Source: JAWXTS01 sp044433305 (lineage in GTDB: Bacteria; Bacteroidota; Bacteroidia; Bacteroidales; Rikenellaceae). Taken from it: 16,271 bases of DNA. A model generated the notes under the pieces. The model ran no database searches and had not been told where the DNA came from. It saw only the letters and a program-made list of their open reading frames with translations. Below are positions 6,911-14,848 of this stretch, piece by piece. Each line of letters starts with the position of its first letter. Within the stretch, counting starts at the first letter, position 1. A program made the translations under genes and the position numbers. The stretch spans positions 1 through 16,271 of the forward strand of contig JAWXTS010000035.1 of assembly GCA_044433305.1 (NCBI GenBank), given 5' to 3'.

Positions 6911-8065
6911 AGCCACAGTCATTCCAACTGTAAATTTATCTTGGAACAATGTGTTGTCTGCTATATCTGATGGAACCTGCTCTGGAATTATCTTCTCATA
7001 TCCTATCGAAAAACGAGAACGTATCTTTGCACCATTAAAATTAAAGTTGAGTTGAGCCGTGATACGCTCTACATCAACCCTCTCGACAGTAGAGCTTGAA
7101 CTATTAGAATAGTTGACATTGTTGCCGAAATCATAACGCAAGGTAGGAGCTATACTTTCAAACGCCTTGTTTGCCTTAAGCTTAAATGTGTAATAGCCTT
7201 GTATCAAGCCCGTAGACATGCTCTGATAAAGGGAATCCTCATCCTCGCGCAGCTGTTGATTTTGAAGGTTGGCCTCAACAAAAAGGCTGTTAGAAACATA
7301 GCGTACCTCAGCACTATATATGCTAATATCTTGAAGATATGGCGTGCTACCCGTATAGGCACTAGCACCCGCGCTTAGACCCTTAGATCGGCCAATCTGC
7401 AATCGAGCCAGAATATTTACATGATCACTCCATGATATTTGGTTTATGCCTGCACCATTGAAGACTCCCGCGCTCAAAGTTATAGGTAAGTCACAACCGA
7501 GAGTATAATTTGCATATAGGCCTATATCGCGGTTACCCAACGACTTAAGTGTAGTCCCATTAGTGTAAGCAGGAATAAAAACATTACCATAGCTACGTGT
7601 TGTGAAAAGACTTGACTTTGGTCCAGCACGGTCAAAGTCGGCTGTAAGATGAATAAACTGTTGTCCCAGCGTCACATCAAAGCGCGAATATCTATACTTA
7701 ATCCAACTATCCAAAACCGACACCGAAGCAAGGTTGTGGAAGTTAACTTGAATCTGATAAGTTACGCTCTCAGAGGCGTTGCCCGTAACTCCTATATGGG
7801 CGTTACGAACCGCAAAGCGTTGCTCGCCACTATAAGTGCTGAGGTTGTAGTAGGTTAATGCCGAACCGAATACGGAGGGAGTATAGAAAGCCTTAGTGGC
7901 AGACTTCTCTTTATCCGAGATAAGCTCAGCATCCAAGGCCTCAAATTTATCACTCAAGGCTGCAAGTTCTGCTTGTAGGTCTTCAACGGTCTTTGTTTGT
8001 GCCTGTGTGGTGGTAATGACTATAAAGCTAGCCAATACCATAAGATATAGTCTAATGTTCTTCAT
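6905..8065 (-). CDS. Outer-membrane beta-barrel porin, OprP/O-like
   Basis: This 386-residue protein has a signal peptide (1-22, ending TTTQA), a short coiled coil just after it (LQAELAALSDKFEAL), and then alternating amphipathic strands through a barrel that ends in phenylalanine (TVGMTVAF). The coiled coil followed by a barrel and the aromatic C-terminus fit phosphate-selective (OprP/OprO-like) porins, which trimerise and pass anions. It lies 24 bases downstream of modA in the same direction, so it may let molybdate cross the outer membrane to ModA. That substrate is inferred from position only; phosphate or sulfate are equally possible by family. The next gene downstream is nifA. Confidence 0.78.
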   Translation of the reverse strand: MKNIRLYLMVLASFIVITTTQAQTKTVEDLQAELAALSDKFEALDAELISDKEKSATKAFYTPSVFGSALTYYNLSTYSGEQRFAVRNAHIGVTGNASESVTYQIQVNFHNLASVSVLDSWIKYRYSRFDVTLGQQFIHLTADFDRAGPKSSLFTTRSYGNVFIPAYTNGTTLKSLGNRDIGLYANYTLGCDLPITLSAGVFNGAGINQISWSDHVNILARLQIGRSKGLSAGASAYTGSTPYLQDISIYSAEVRYVSNSLFVEANLQNQQLREDEDSLYQSMSTGLIQGYYTFKLKANKAFESIAPTLRYDFGNNVNYSNSSSSTVERVDVERITAQLNFNFNGAKIRSRFSIGYEKIIPEQVPSDIADNTLFQDKFTVGMTVAF

Positions 8066-8089
8066 GATTTGTGGATTGTAGGGGGTCGA

Positions 8090-8857
8090 TTATTTCATTG
8101 TCGAGTAACCATACTTATCCCAAACACCTGAACATGCAGGGCTTAGTATGTAATCAAAAAATGCTTGGGCTTGGGCCGTCGAACAAGACTGCTTTATAAC
8201 CACACCTGCCTGAGCAATAGGAGTATAAAGCTCATCTGGAATGATGTAATAACTACCTGTTAGCTTGACATTTGGATTAAGCAGCAGAGACAAAGCCAGA
8301 AAACCAAGATCAGTATTTCCTGTTGTGGCAAACTGAGCTGCCTGAGATATAGACTCGCCGTAGATAACCTTGCTCTCAAGCTCACCCCAAAGACCCATAT
8401 CCTCCAGCAAGTCCACCGAACGCTCGCCATAAGGTGCTGTGCGAGGATTTGCAATAGCTATGCGCTTTACCCCTGCATCCTTCAAGATTTCGAGGCCTCG
8501 ACTTTTAACATCAGCCATATTCAGACTGTACAAAGCAAGCTTGCCGCACGCATATACCTTAGGGTCGCCCTCTGTTTGGTTGAGCGACTTAAGCTGTGAG
8601 GGAAACTCCTCGTCGGCCGAGAGGAACAGATTGTATGGTGCACCATGAGAAATCTGTTGGAAAAACATTCCCGAAGCCCCATAATTGATTTGGAGGTCTA
8701 TCCCTGAATTTTCAGACTCGTACATAGTCTCAATCTCCTCCATTGCATACCTTAGGTTTGCTGCCGCCGCAACTTTAACCACGGTTTGTGCCTGTACCCT
8801 GAAACAAGCCACCACTAACGCCACAGTTAGTAATGCACAAAAATAATTCTTCTTCAT
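8090..8857 (-). CDS. modA: Periplasmic molybdate-binding protein ModA
   Basis: ModA captures molybdate in the periplasm for an ABC importer; molybdenum is needed for FeMo-cofactor. The mature part starts VVKVAAAANLRYAMEEIE and has the ligand-binding segments NYGASGMFFQQI and GAPYNLFLSADEE that mark the family. I place the start at the ATG at 8857 (255 residues), because the signal peptide MKKNYFCALLTVALVVACF begins there; an upstream in-frame ATG at 8953 would put 32 non-signal residues in front. The cysteine in VVAC could be a lipoprotein site, or cleavage could follow VQA. No modB or modC lies next to it in this window. It heads a run modA, porin, nifA, GNAT, Nif11, and a sigma-54-like site precedes it. 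Confidence 0.9.
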   Translation of the reverse strand: MKKNYFCALLTVALVVACFRVQAQTVVKVAAAANLRYAMEEIETMYESENSGIDLQINYGASGMFFQQISHGAPYNLFLSADEEFPSQLKSLNQTEGDPKVYACGKLALYSLNMADVKSRGLEILKDAGVKRIAIANPRTAPYGERSVDLLEDMGLWGELESKVIYGESISQAAQFATTGNTDLGFLALSLLLNPNVKLTGSYYIIPDELYTPIAQAGVVIKQSCSTAQAQAFFDYILSPACSGVWDKYGYSTMK

Positions 8858-8897
8858 CGTATTTCCATTTGGTTTAGTATCGTTATGCCAGAAGACG

Positions 8898-8914
8898 CCC
8901 AAAGAATGTGCCAA
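8898..8914 (-). promoter_or_regulatory. Sigma-54-type -24/-12 promoter of modA
   Basis: The - strand reads TTGGCACATTCTTTGGG. TTGGCAC is a perfect -24 element; the -12 element is TTTGG where TTGC is expected, so the invariant GC reads GG at the correct distance (GG-N10-GG). The start point would lie near 8887 and the leader would be about 30 bases. No exact TAnnTTTG element is present in this region. Confidence 0.5.
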
Positions 8915-9023
8915 ATAGACCCCGCCAATGTTATCTTTATGTTTACAAAACACAATGTGCAGACTAACAGTATATTACAACTACAAAACACTAATTATAC
9001 CAAGCCAAAACAAACGATTAAAA

Positions 9024-9071
9024 CAAAAAAATCCTACATAAATGTAGGTAAATCTTACATTTATGTAGGAT
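9024..9071 (-). terminator. Long perfect inverted repeat with T-tract, probable MFS terminator
   Basis: Arms ATCCTACATAAATGTA (9031-9046) and TACATTTATGTAGGAT (9056-9071) pair perfectly over 16 bp around a 9-base loop. On the - strand the stem runs into seven T (9031-9025), which makes an intrinsic terminator for the MFS gene ending at 9132. Each half is also itself a near-palindrome: CCTACAT-AA-ATGTAGG centred at 9040.5 and CTTACAT-TT-ATGTAGG centred at 9061.5. A pair of regulator sites 21 bp apart is therefore an alternative reading. Confidence 0.6.
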
Positions 9072-9090
9072 AAAAATTATTGACTTTTCC

Positions 9091-9105
9091 ACCACTTAAA
9101 GTGGT
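9091..9105. repeat. 15-base dyad ACCACTTAAAGTGGT
   Basis: Arms ACCACTT and AAGTGGT are perfectly complementary around a single A. There is no T-tract next to it on the - strand, so it is a poor terminator; it may be an operator or an mRNA 3' hairpin of the MFS gene. Function unknown. Confidence 0.4.
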
Positions 9106-9131
9106 ATATTTAGCTTGTTTCTAAGGCTCGA

Positions 9132-10319
9132 TTAGCTCAACTTATTAAGCTCATAGTATTTAGCAGAAACAAGTTTGAAGTAGACAACTCCGAGCAATAT
9201 CAGTATTCCACATACAGACAGCAGAGTTGTAAAATCAAAGTACTCGATAATAACGCCACCCAAAGCGATTCCTCCACCAATACCAAGGTCGAAGAAAGTG
9301 TAGAACGTTGCATTTGCAGTGCCACGACGATTGTGTGGAGCAAGATTTATCAGCAACGACTGGAAGGCTGGATTGACACATCCAAATCCTATACCAATGG
9401 CCGTAGAACCTGCAAAGAACAACCACGAAGAAGAACAGTAAGCCAAGGCAAAATAGCCCATAGCAATGAGCACCGCGCCAATCAAAGCCACCGATACAAC
9501 CTTATCATCATTGATAGCTTTTGCCGATAGTAGTCGTGACACCACCACTCCAGACGCAAATATCAGAAAGAATATCCCTGGGTCGCATTTAAAGCTACTA
9601 CCAGCGCAATATAGACCTATGAAGTTTGACAGAGTGCCATATCCATATCCAACCAAAAGCAGCAGTAGAATACACGGCAAGCCCTTTACAAGAAGGAACC
9701 TATCCAAGGATAACTTCTCCTCCACCTGCTCCACTTTAGGCTTTTCCAAAGATGGTAACGATATAGGCAACACAGAAACAAATCCTAGGCACGCACATCC
9801 AAAGGCGATTAGAAATATCACATTGAAATCATAATGCGAGTATAGCCAGAAGCCTGTGAGTGGTCCTAGCGACTGAGCAAAGGTATAACTTAATCCAAAG
9901 TAGCCTATGCCCTCTCCGCGTCTTTCGGCAGGCATAACATCAATGGCGATTGTTGAACCACTGACAGTGCTAAGTCCAAAACCAAAGCCGTGCAATATAC
10001 GCAGAATAACAAAAACGGATATTATTTGTGTCAGAGCATAACCTGCGAATATTATTGTAAACAGCATATAGCATAGTATATACAGCGGCTTGCGACTAAA
10101 CTTATCGACAAGGAAACCCGACAGCGGCCTGATTAGAAGAGCAGCAATCGTATATAGGGCCAGCACGACTCCCGTTGATGACTCATCTAGGTGCAAATCG
10201 TTCATGGCATAGAACGGCAGTATTGGAACCAGCATATAGAACGAGAAGAATATCATCATATTCGATATGAAGGCTAAGATATAGTTTTTCGTCCAAAGCG
10301 GTGTTTTCGATTCTTTCAT
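9132..10319 (-). CDS. Major facilitator superfamily exporter
   Basis: This 395-residue membrane protein has about 12 hydrophobic segments. MFS motif A is seen as SGFLVDKFSRKP in the loop between helices 2 and 3, and a related FFDLGIGGG segment lies in the C-terminal half. The size and motif place it in the drug:H+ antiporter-like part of the superfamily, which exports small molecules from the cytoplasm. The substrate is unknown. It has its own promoter-like site just past the tracrRNA terminator and a strong terminator-like repeat after its stop. It therefore looks independent of both the nif/mod genes and the CRISPR locus that flank it. Confidence 0.87.
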   Translation of the reverse strand: MKESKTPLWTKNYILAFISNMMIFFSFYMLVPILPFYAMNDLHLDESSTGVVLALYTIAALLIRPLSGFLVDKFSRKPLYILCYMLFTIIFAGYALTQIISVFVILRILHGFGFGLSTVSGSTIAIDVMPAERRGEGIGYFGLSYTFAQSLGPLTGFWLYSHYDFNVIFLIAFGCACLGFVSVLPISLPSLEKPKVEQVEEKLSLDRFLLVKGLPCILLLLLVGYGYGTLSNFIGLYCAGSSFKCDPGIFFLIFASGVVVSRLLSAKAINDDKVVSVALIGAVLIAMGYFALAYCSSSWLFFAGSTAIGIGFGCVNPAFQSLLINLAPHNRRGTANATFYTFFDLGIGGGIALGGVIIEYFDFTTLLSVCGILILLGVVYFKLVSAKYYELNKLS

Positions 10320-10358
10320 CTTAATTATTTTTGTAACACATTGATTAATTTACCACAG

Positions 10359-10366
10359 CAAAAATA
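10359..10366 (-). promoter_or_regulatory. Predicted -7 promoter element of the MFS gene
   Basis: The - strand has TATTTTTG, an exact TAnnTTTG match, one base after the T-tract of the tracrRNA terminator. The start would lie near 10353, about 33 bases before the MFS ATG. No -33 TTTG is seen at the expected distance. Confidence 0.4.
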
Positions 10367-10367
10367 C

Positions 10368-10394
10368 AAAAAAAATGAGCGGGTTGCCCCGCTC
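10368..10394 (-). terminator. tracrRNA terminator
   Basis: On the - strand GAGCGGG and CCCGCTC form a 7-bp GC-rich stem closed by a GCAA tetraloop (GNRA type). One A and eight T follow (10375-10368). This is a textbook intrinsic terminator and sets the 3' end of the tracrRNA. Confidence 0.9.
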
Positions 10395-10465
10395 TAAGTG
10401 AGTTTCCCCTCCTTAAATGTTTTCACAACGGAATAATCCTTATTGTGAATTACTTCAAAATTGTA
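10368..10465 (-). ncRNA. tracrRNA of the type II-C CRISPR system
   Basis: The - strand segment starts with an anti-repeat (10465-10443) complementary to the 5' half of the CRISPR repeat in its crRNA sense: 12 bp, a bulged U, a C-G pair, a G-U wobble and 9 bp. It continues with the nexus-like hairpin GGA-UUAU-UCC, a stem AAGGAG/CUC(A)CUU, and the terminator hairpin. The whole RNA is about 98 nt. It guides crRNA maturation and binds Cas9. It lies between the MFS gene and cas9 and is transcribed away from cas9. Its promoter is the TATATTTG at 10476-10469. Base pairing to the array repeat makes the identification strong; exact ends are estimates. Confidence 0.88.
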
Positions 10466-10468
10466 CCA

Positions 10469-10476
10469 CAAATATA
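10469..10476 (-). promoter_or_regulatory. Predicted -7 promoter element of the tracrRNA
   Basis: TATATTTG on the - strand matches TAnnTTTG exactly and stands just before the anti-repeat, so transcription would begin near 10462-10465, at or just inside the start of the base-pairing region. A clear -33 TTTG is not seen. Confidence 0.55.
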
Positions 10477-10604
10477 ATGAAATTTATTATTCTTAATGCA
10501 TTTTAAATAAGTTTTTTTTTAACTTTACGAATAAGAATATAATTTTAAGCCATAAATTATAACAAAAAAAGACCACAAGGCAACCGACAATTAAACGTAA
10601 ACTT
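10477..10604 (+). other. AT-rich cas9 leader region
   Basis: This segment precedes cas9 and contains a run of ten T (10512-10520 and flanks). Two imperfect -7-like sites are present, TAACTTTA (10520-10527) and TAATTTTA (10540-10547), each one base from TAnnTTTG. Either could drive the cas operon; neither has a convincing -33 element. No Shine-Dalgarno is evident before the cas9 ATG. Confidence 0.3.
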
Positions 10605-13600
10605 ATGAAAAAGATATTGGGATTAGACTTAGGCACAACTAGTATAGGATGGGCTATGGTAAACGAACGCGAAAATGATGATGAACAATCTTCTATCATT
10701 AAACTAGGTGTCAGAGTTAACCCTCTAACCGTAGATGAAATCTCTAACTTTGAGCGAGGAAAGAGCATCACCACAAATGCTGACAGGACACTCAAGCGCA
10801 GTATGCGTCGCAACTTACAACGATATAAGTTACGTAGAGACAATCTAATAGAGGTGCTTACTGAAAATAATATCATCGACACAGAAACCGTACTAACAGA
10901 AACTGGAGCTTATTCGACCTTCGACACATACAGAAAAAGGGCACTGGCCGCTACTTCAAAGATTGAACTGACTGATTTTGCAAGAGTACTAATGCAGATC
11001 AATAAAAAGAGAGGTTACAAAAGCAGTAGGAAACTAAAAACCGAAGACGACGGAGTGGCTATTGATGGCATGAGCGTGGCAAAAACTCTATACGACAATA
11101 AGCTAACGCCTGCCCAATATTCATTATCAATATTAAAAGCTGGCAAAAAACAACTGCCTGACTACTATCGCTCTGACCTCTTGGATGAATTCAATAAGAT
11201 TTGGCAGGCCCAAAAAGAGTTCTACCCCGAGATTCTAACAGACGAATTTAAAACTATGATTAATGGCCGAGGCAAGCTAAATACAAGTAAAATCTTTCTT
11301 GGCAGATACAAAATATATACCGCCGAAAACAAGGGAAAAGAAAGCGGCAAACAAGCTTTAGAATGGCGAATTATGGGTATTTCGCAGCAGCTACCTCAGG
11401 ATATTTGCGCCTATGTAATTAGTGATTTAAATGGCTCTATAAGTAATTCAAGTGGCTACCTTGGAGCTATTAGCGACCGAAGCAAAGAGCTATATTTTAA
11501 ACAACAAACCGTTGGACAATACTTGATGGAGCAACTTGAGAGCGACCCCAATTACAGCCTCAGAAATCAAGTCTTTTATAGACAAGATTACCTTGATGAG
11601 TTTGAGAGAATATGGGAAGAGCTAGCCAAACACTACCCTCAACTAAGCCCTGTACTAAAAAGCGAGATACGCGATATTATAATTTTCTATCAACGCCCAT
11701 TGAAATCTCAGAAAGGCCTTATCAGTTTCTGTGAGTTTGAAAGCAAGCGCGTAGAAATAAGAAAGGGAGATAAGGTAAAGAAGATTACAATCGGAGCAAA
11801 GGTTGCACCCAGATCATCGCCACTGTTTCAGGAGTTCAAAATTTGGCAAATCTTGAACAATGTTAAAGTTACAGGTCCAGTAATTATTGACGAGCTGCTA
11901 TCAACACAACAGAGCTTCCAACCAAAATATGGTAGTCGATTCTTAGAACAAGAAGAGAAGGAAATATTGTTTAAAGAGCTTAATTTCAAAGAATCTCTTT
12001 CTAAGCAAGAAGCCCTTAAACTACTATATTCAAACCACAAAGAACTTGATTTAAACTTCAAAGAGAAGATTGAAGGAAATAGAACCATAGCAGCTTTGTT
12101 AAAAGCATTCCAGAAGATTATAATAAATAGTGGAAATGGCGAACCTAACTTTGCAAAAATGCATGCAGAGGAGATTCGTAGCCATGTAACCGCGGTATTT
12201 GAGGCATTAGGATACCCAACTGATTTACTAGATTTTGATTCATCGTCAGAGTTTGAAAAACAAAACTTATTTAAACTTTGGCATCTGCTATATTCTTATG
12301 AGGGAGATGATTCAACTTCGGGCAATGACAAGTTAATAGCAAAATTGGAAGAGATGTTTGGGTTCAACACAGAGGCAGCAAAGACCTTATCCAACACTGC
12401 CTTCCAAGACGACTATGGAAGCCTATCAACAAAGGCAATGCGCAAGATAATACCTCACCTCAAAGAGGGTTACAGCTATGATGTTGCCTGCACAGAGGCA
12501 GATTATCGACACTCTTCACGCTCTCTGACCAAGGAAGAATTGGATAATAAGAAGCTGGTGGCCAGACTCGATATTCTACCAAAGAACTCTCTTCGCAACC
12601 CTGTCGTTGAGAAGATATTAAATCAAATGATAAATGTTGTCAACCAAGTGATTGACACTTATGGCAAACCAGACGAGATTAGGGTTGAGCTTGCCCGAGA
12701 GCTGAAAAAGAGTGCCAAAGAAAGAGAAGACACCATCTCTGCCATACGCACAAATACAAGCGAAAACGAGAAGATAAAGGCAGAAATAGCTAAGGACTTT
12801 GGATTCTCGCACATAAGCCGTAATGACATAGTAAGATATAAACTATACCAAGAGCTAAAAGAAAACGGATACAAGACCCTATACACCAATACTTACATCC
12901 CTCGCGAGAAGATATTCTCTAAGGAGTTTGATATTGAACATATAATTCCACAGTCACGTCTATTTGACGACTCGTTCTCGAACAAAACCCTAGAGAAAAG
13001 AGACGCCAACATAGAGAAAGGCAGTATGACCGCATATGACTATGTGTTAGAAAAATATGGAGAATCGGGACTAGACAGTTATCTTGCTAATCTAGATATT
13101 CTATACAGCAAGGGTGTTTTACGCAAGGCCAAGTATGACAAATTAAAAACCAAAGGCACAAACATAAAAGAAGGATTTATTGAACGAGATTTACGCAATA
13201 CTCAATATATTGCCAAGAAGGCAAGAGAAATCCTAGAGAGCGTTGTCAAGGTCGTTGTGCCAACCACGGGGTCGATAACAGATAGGCTAAGAGAGGACTG
13301 GCAGCTGATTGACGTTATGCAAGAATTAAATTGGAATAAATATGAGGCCCTCTCATTAACCGAGGTTATAATAGGCAGAGACGGGCAACGCATACGTCGA
13401 ATCAAAGATTGGACAAAGAGAAACGACCATCGCCACCACGCGATGGATGCTCTTACTGTTGCCTTTACCAAGCATAGCCATATTCAGTATCTAAACAATC
13501 TAAATGCACGAATAGGTCGAGACAAGTTGAGGGATGGCATCTTGGGAGCAGAAACCACACGTCGCGCATCATCCATATATGCCATTGAAGACAAGGAACT

Positions 13601-14846
13601 CTCTAGGGATAAGAACAAAAAAATGCGTTTCTTGCCTCCAATAATGCCAGTAGAGAATTTCAGATATGAGGCGAAGAAACATTTGGAAGAGGTACTAATA
13701 TCTATTAAAGCTAAGAATAAAGTCACCACGAGAAACAACAACCGAACAAAAAGCGGACGAAAAGTAATTGAGAAAGAGCAGCTAACGCCACGAGGACAGC
13801 TACACAACGAAACCGTTTATGGCAACATCAAGCAGTATGTTACCAAAATGGAGCGTGTTGGGTCTTCGTTTGATGAGGCTAAAATTTCTTCTGTCGCATC
13901 TAAACAATACAGAGAACTGTTGCTCAAACGCCTACAAGAGTTTAACAACGACCCAAGGAAAGCTTTCACGGGCAAAAACTCATTGGATAAATCACCGATA
14001 TATCTCGATGAGCAGATGACCCAGCCTATGCCGTCTGCGGTTAAAACAGTCTTGTTTGATGACATCTATACCATTCGCAAAGAGGTCAACCCAGACTTAA
14101 ACATCAAGAAGATTATAGACAAAAAAGTGAGAACTATCTTGGAGGAACGCCTAAATGAATATGGTGGTGATTCTAAAAAGGCATTCTCAAATCTAGACGA
14201 AAACCCAATATGGCTCAATAAAGAAAAGGGCATCAAGATAAAAAGGGTTAAAATAAATGGGGTTAGCAATGTTGTGGCCCTACATAGCAAGCGTGACCAT
14301 CTTGGACAAACCATACTCGACAAGGAGGGACACAGAATCCCGACCGACTTTGTTAGTACAGGAAACAACCACCATGTAGCTATTTATCGTGATAACAAGG
14401 GTAACTTACAAGAGAGCATTGTCTCTTTCTTCGAGGCCACAGCACGTGTAAACCTTGGGTTTGCAGTGGTCGACAGAGAGTATCGCAAAGATGATGGATG
14501 GGAGTTCTTGTTCTCTATGAAGCAGAATGAATACTTTGTGTTTCCGCGATATAAAGATGTTGTAGACGAGGATGGTAACAGCAGTCAGGTTATGACATTC
14601 AACCCTATGGAGATAGATATTATGGATCCCCAGAACTACTCGCTCATAAGCCCTAACTTATTTAGAGTGCAGAAGCTCGCCACAAAAAATTACACCTTTA
14701 GGCATCACCTAGATACTTCTGTGGAGGAACATAAAGCACTTAGAGACATAACATGGAAGAGAATTCAAAATACCAACTCTCTTGAAGGAGCAATTAAAGT
14801 ACGAGTTAATCATATAGGTCAAATTGTATCGATGGAGGAATATTAG
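10605..14846 (+). CDS. cas9: Type II-C CRISPR endonuclease Cas9
   Basis: Cas9 is the RNA-guided nuclease that cuts both strands of target DNA, using a crRNA:tracrRNA pair. All nuclease residues are present: RuvC-I with D8 in ILGLDLGTTSIGWAM; the arginine-rich bridge helix (RTLKRSMRRNLQRYKLRR, about 60-77); RuvC-II with E695 in RVELARELKKS; HNH with H779 in FDIEHIIPQSRLFDDSFSNK and N802 in EKRDANIEKG; RuvC-III with H945 and D948 in RHHAMDALTVAF. The length of 1,413 residues matches the long Bacteroidota form of II-C Cas9 and is well above the roughly 1,000-1,100 residues of the compact Neisseria/Campylobacter type. The C-terminal third is the PAM-interacting part, whose specificity cannot be read. 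It is followed 2 bases later by cas1. Confidence 0.97.
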   Translation: MKKILGLDLGTTSIGWAMVNERENDDEQSSIIKLGVRVNPLTVDEISNFERGKSITTNADRTLKRSMRRNLQRYKLRRDNLIEVLTENNIIDTETVLTETGAYSTFDTYRKRALAATSKIELTDFARVLMQINKKRGYKSSRKLKTEDDGVAIDGMSVAKTLYDNKLTPAQYSLSILKAGKKQLPDYYRSDLLDEFNKIWQAQKEFYPEILTDEFKTMINGRGKLNTSKIFLGRYKIYTAENKGKESGKQALEWRIMGISQQLPQDICAYVISDLNGSISNSSGYLGAISDRSKELYFKQQTVGQYLMEQLESDPNYSLRNQVFYRQDYLDEFERIWEELAKHYPQLSPVLKSEIRDIIIFYQRPLKSQKGLISFCEFESKRVEIRKGDKVKKITIGAKVAPRSSPLFQEFKIWQILNNVKVTGPVIIDELLSTQQSFQPKYGSRFLEQEEKEILFKELNFKESLSKQEALKLLYSNHKELDLNFKEKIEGNRTIAALLKAFQKIIINSGNGEPNFAKMHAEEIRSHVTAVFEALGYPTDLLDFDSSSEFEKQNLFKLWHLLYSYEGDDSTSGNDKLIAKLEEMFGFNTEAAKTLSNTAFQDDYGSLSTKAMRKIIPHLKEGYSYDVACTEADYRHSSRSLTKEELDNKKLVARLDILPKNSLRNPVVEKILNQMINVVNQVIDTYGKPDEIRVELARELKKSAKEREDTISAIRTNTSENEKIKAEIAKDFGFSHISRNDIVRYKLYQELKENGYKTLYTNTYIPREKIFSKEFDIEHIIPQSRLFDDSFSNKTLEKRDANIEKGSMTAYDYVLEKYGESGLDSYLANLDILYSKGVLRKAKYDKLKTKGTNIKEGFIERDLRNTQYIAKKAREILESVVKVVVPTTGSITDRLREDWQLIDVMQELNWNKYEALSLTEVIIGRDGQRIRRIKDWTKRNDHRHHAMDALTVAFTKHSHIQYLNNLNARIGRDKLRDGILGAETTRRASSIYAIEDKELSRDKNKKMRFLPPIMPVENFRYEAKKHLEEVLISIKAKNKVTTRNNNRTKSGRKVIEKEQLTPRGQLHNETVYGNIKQYVTKMERVGSSFDEAKISSVASKQYRELLLKRLQEFNNDPRKAFTGKNSLDKSPIYLDEQMTQPMPSAVKTVLFDDIYTIRKEVNPDLNIKKIIDKKVRTILEERLNEYGGDSKKAFSNLDENPIWLNKEKGIKIKRVKINGVSNVVALHSKRDHLGQTILDKEGHRIPTDFVSTGNNHHVAIYRDNKGNLQESIVSFFEATARVNLGFAVVDREYRKDDGWEFLFSMKQNEYFVFPRYKDVVDEDGNSSQVMTFNPMEIDIMDPQNYSLISPNLFRVQKLATKNYTFRHHLDTSVEEHKALRDITWKRIQNTNSLEGAIKVRVNHIGQIVSMEEY

Positions 14847-14848
14847 AT

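Larger units (their letters stand above)
8858..9131. other. Intergenic region between MFS gene and modA
   Basis: These 274 bases hold the sigma-54-like site of modA near 8898-8914, a large inverted repeat at 9031-9071, and a smaller dyad at 9091-9105. The remainder (8915-9030) is AT-rich, and I see no further gene in it. No canonical NifA site TGT-N10-ACA was found. Confidence 0.6.

Noticed and set aside
8858..8953. N-terminal extension of ModA from the ATG at 8953
   Set aside because: It would place 32 hydrophilic residues before the signal peptide and would cover the predicted sigma-54 promoter.
8858..9030. Molybdenum-cofactor riboswitch upstream of modA
   Set aside because: The predicted leader is only about 30 bases, and the upstream sequence shows no multi-stem structure of that class.
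9031..9071. NifA binding site of the classical TGT-N10-ACA kind
   Set aside because: The closest matches have spacing of 11 (inside the inverted repeat) or 9 (near 8940), not 10, so the proteobacterial motif cannot be claimed.
9081..9110. Sigma-70-like promoter TTGACT-N19-TATATT on the + strand
   Set aside because: No gene follows on the + strand, the spacing is long, and Bacteroidota promoters do not use this consensus.
11828..14368. Several open frames of 60-107 codons antisense to cas9
   Set aside because: They lie opposite a clearly conserved gene, have no recognisable protein features, and are what long AT-rich coding sequence gives by chance.
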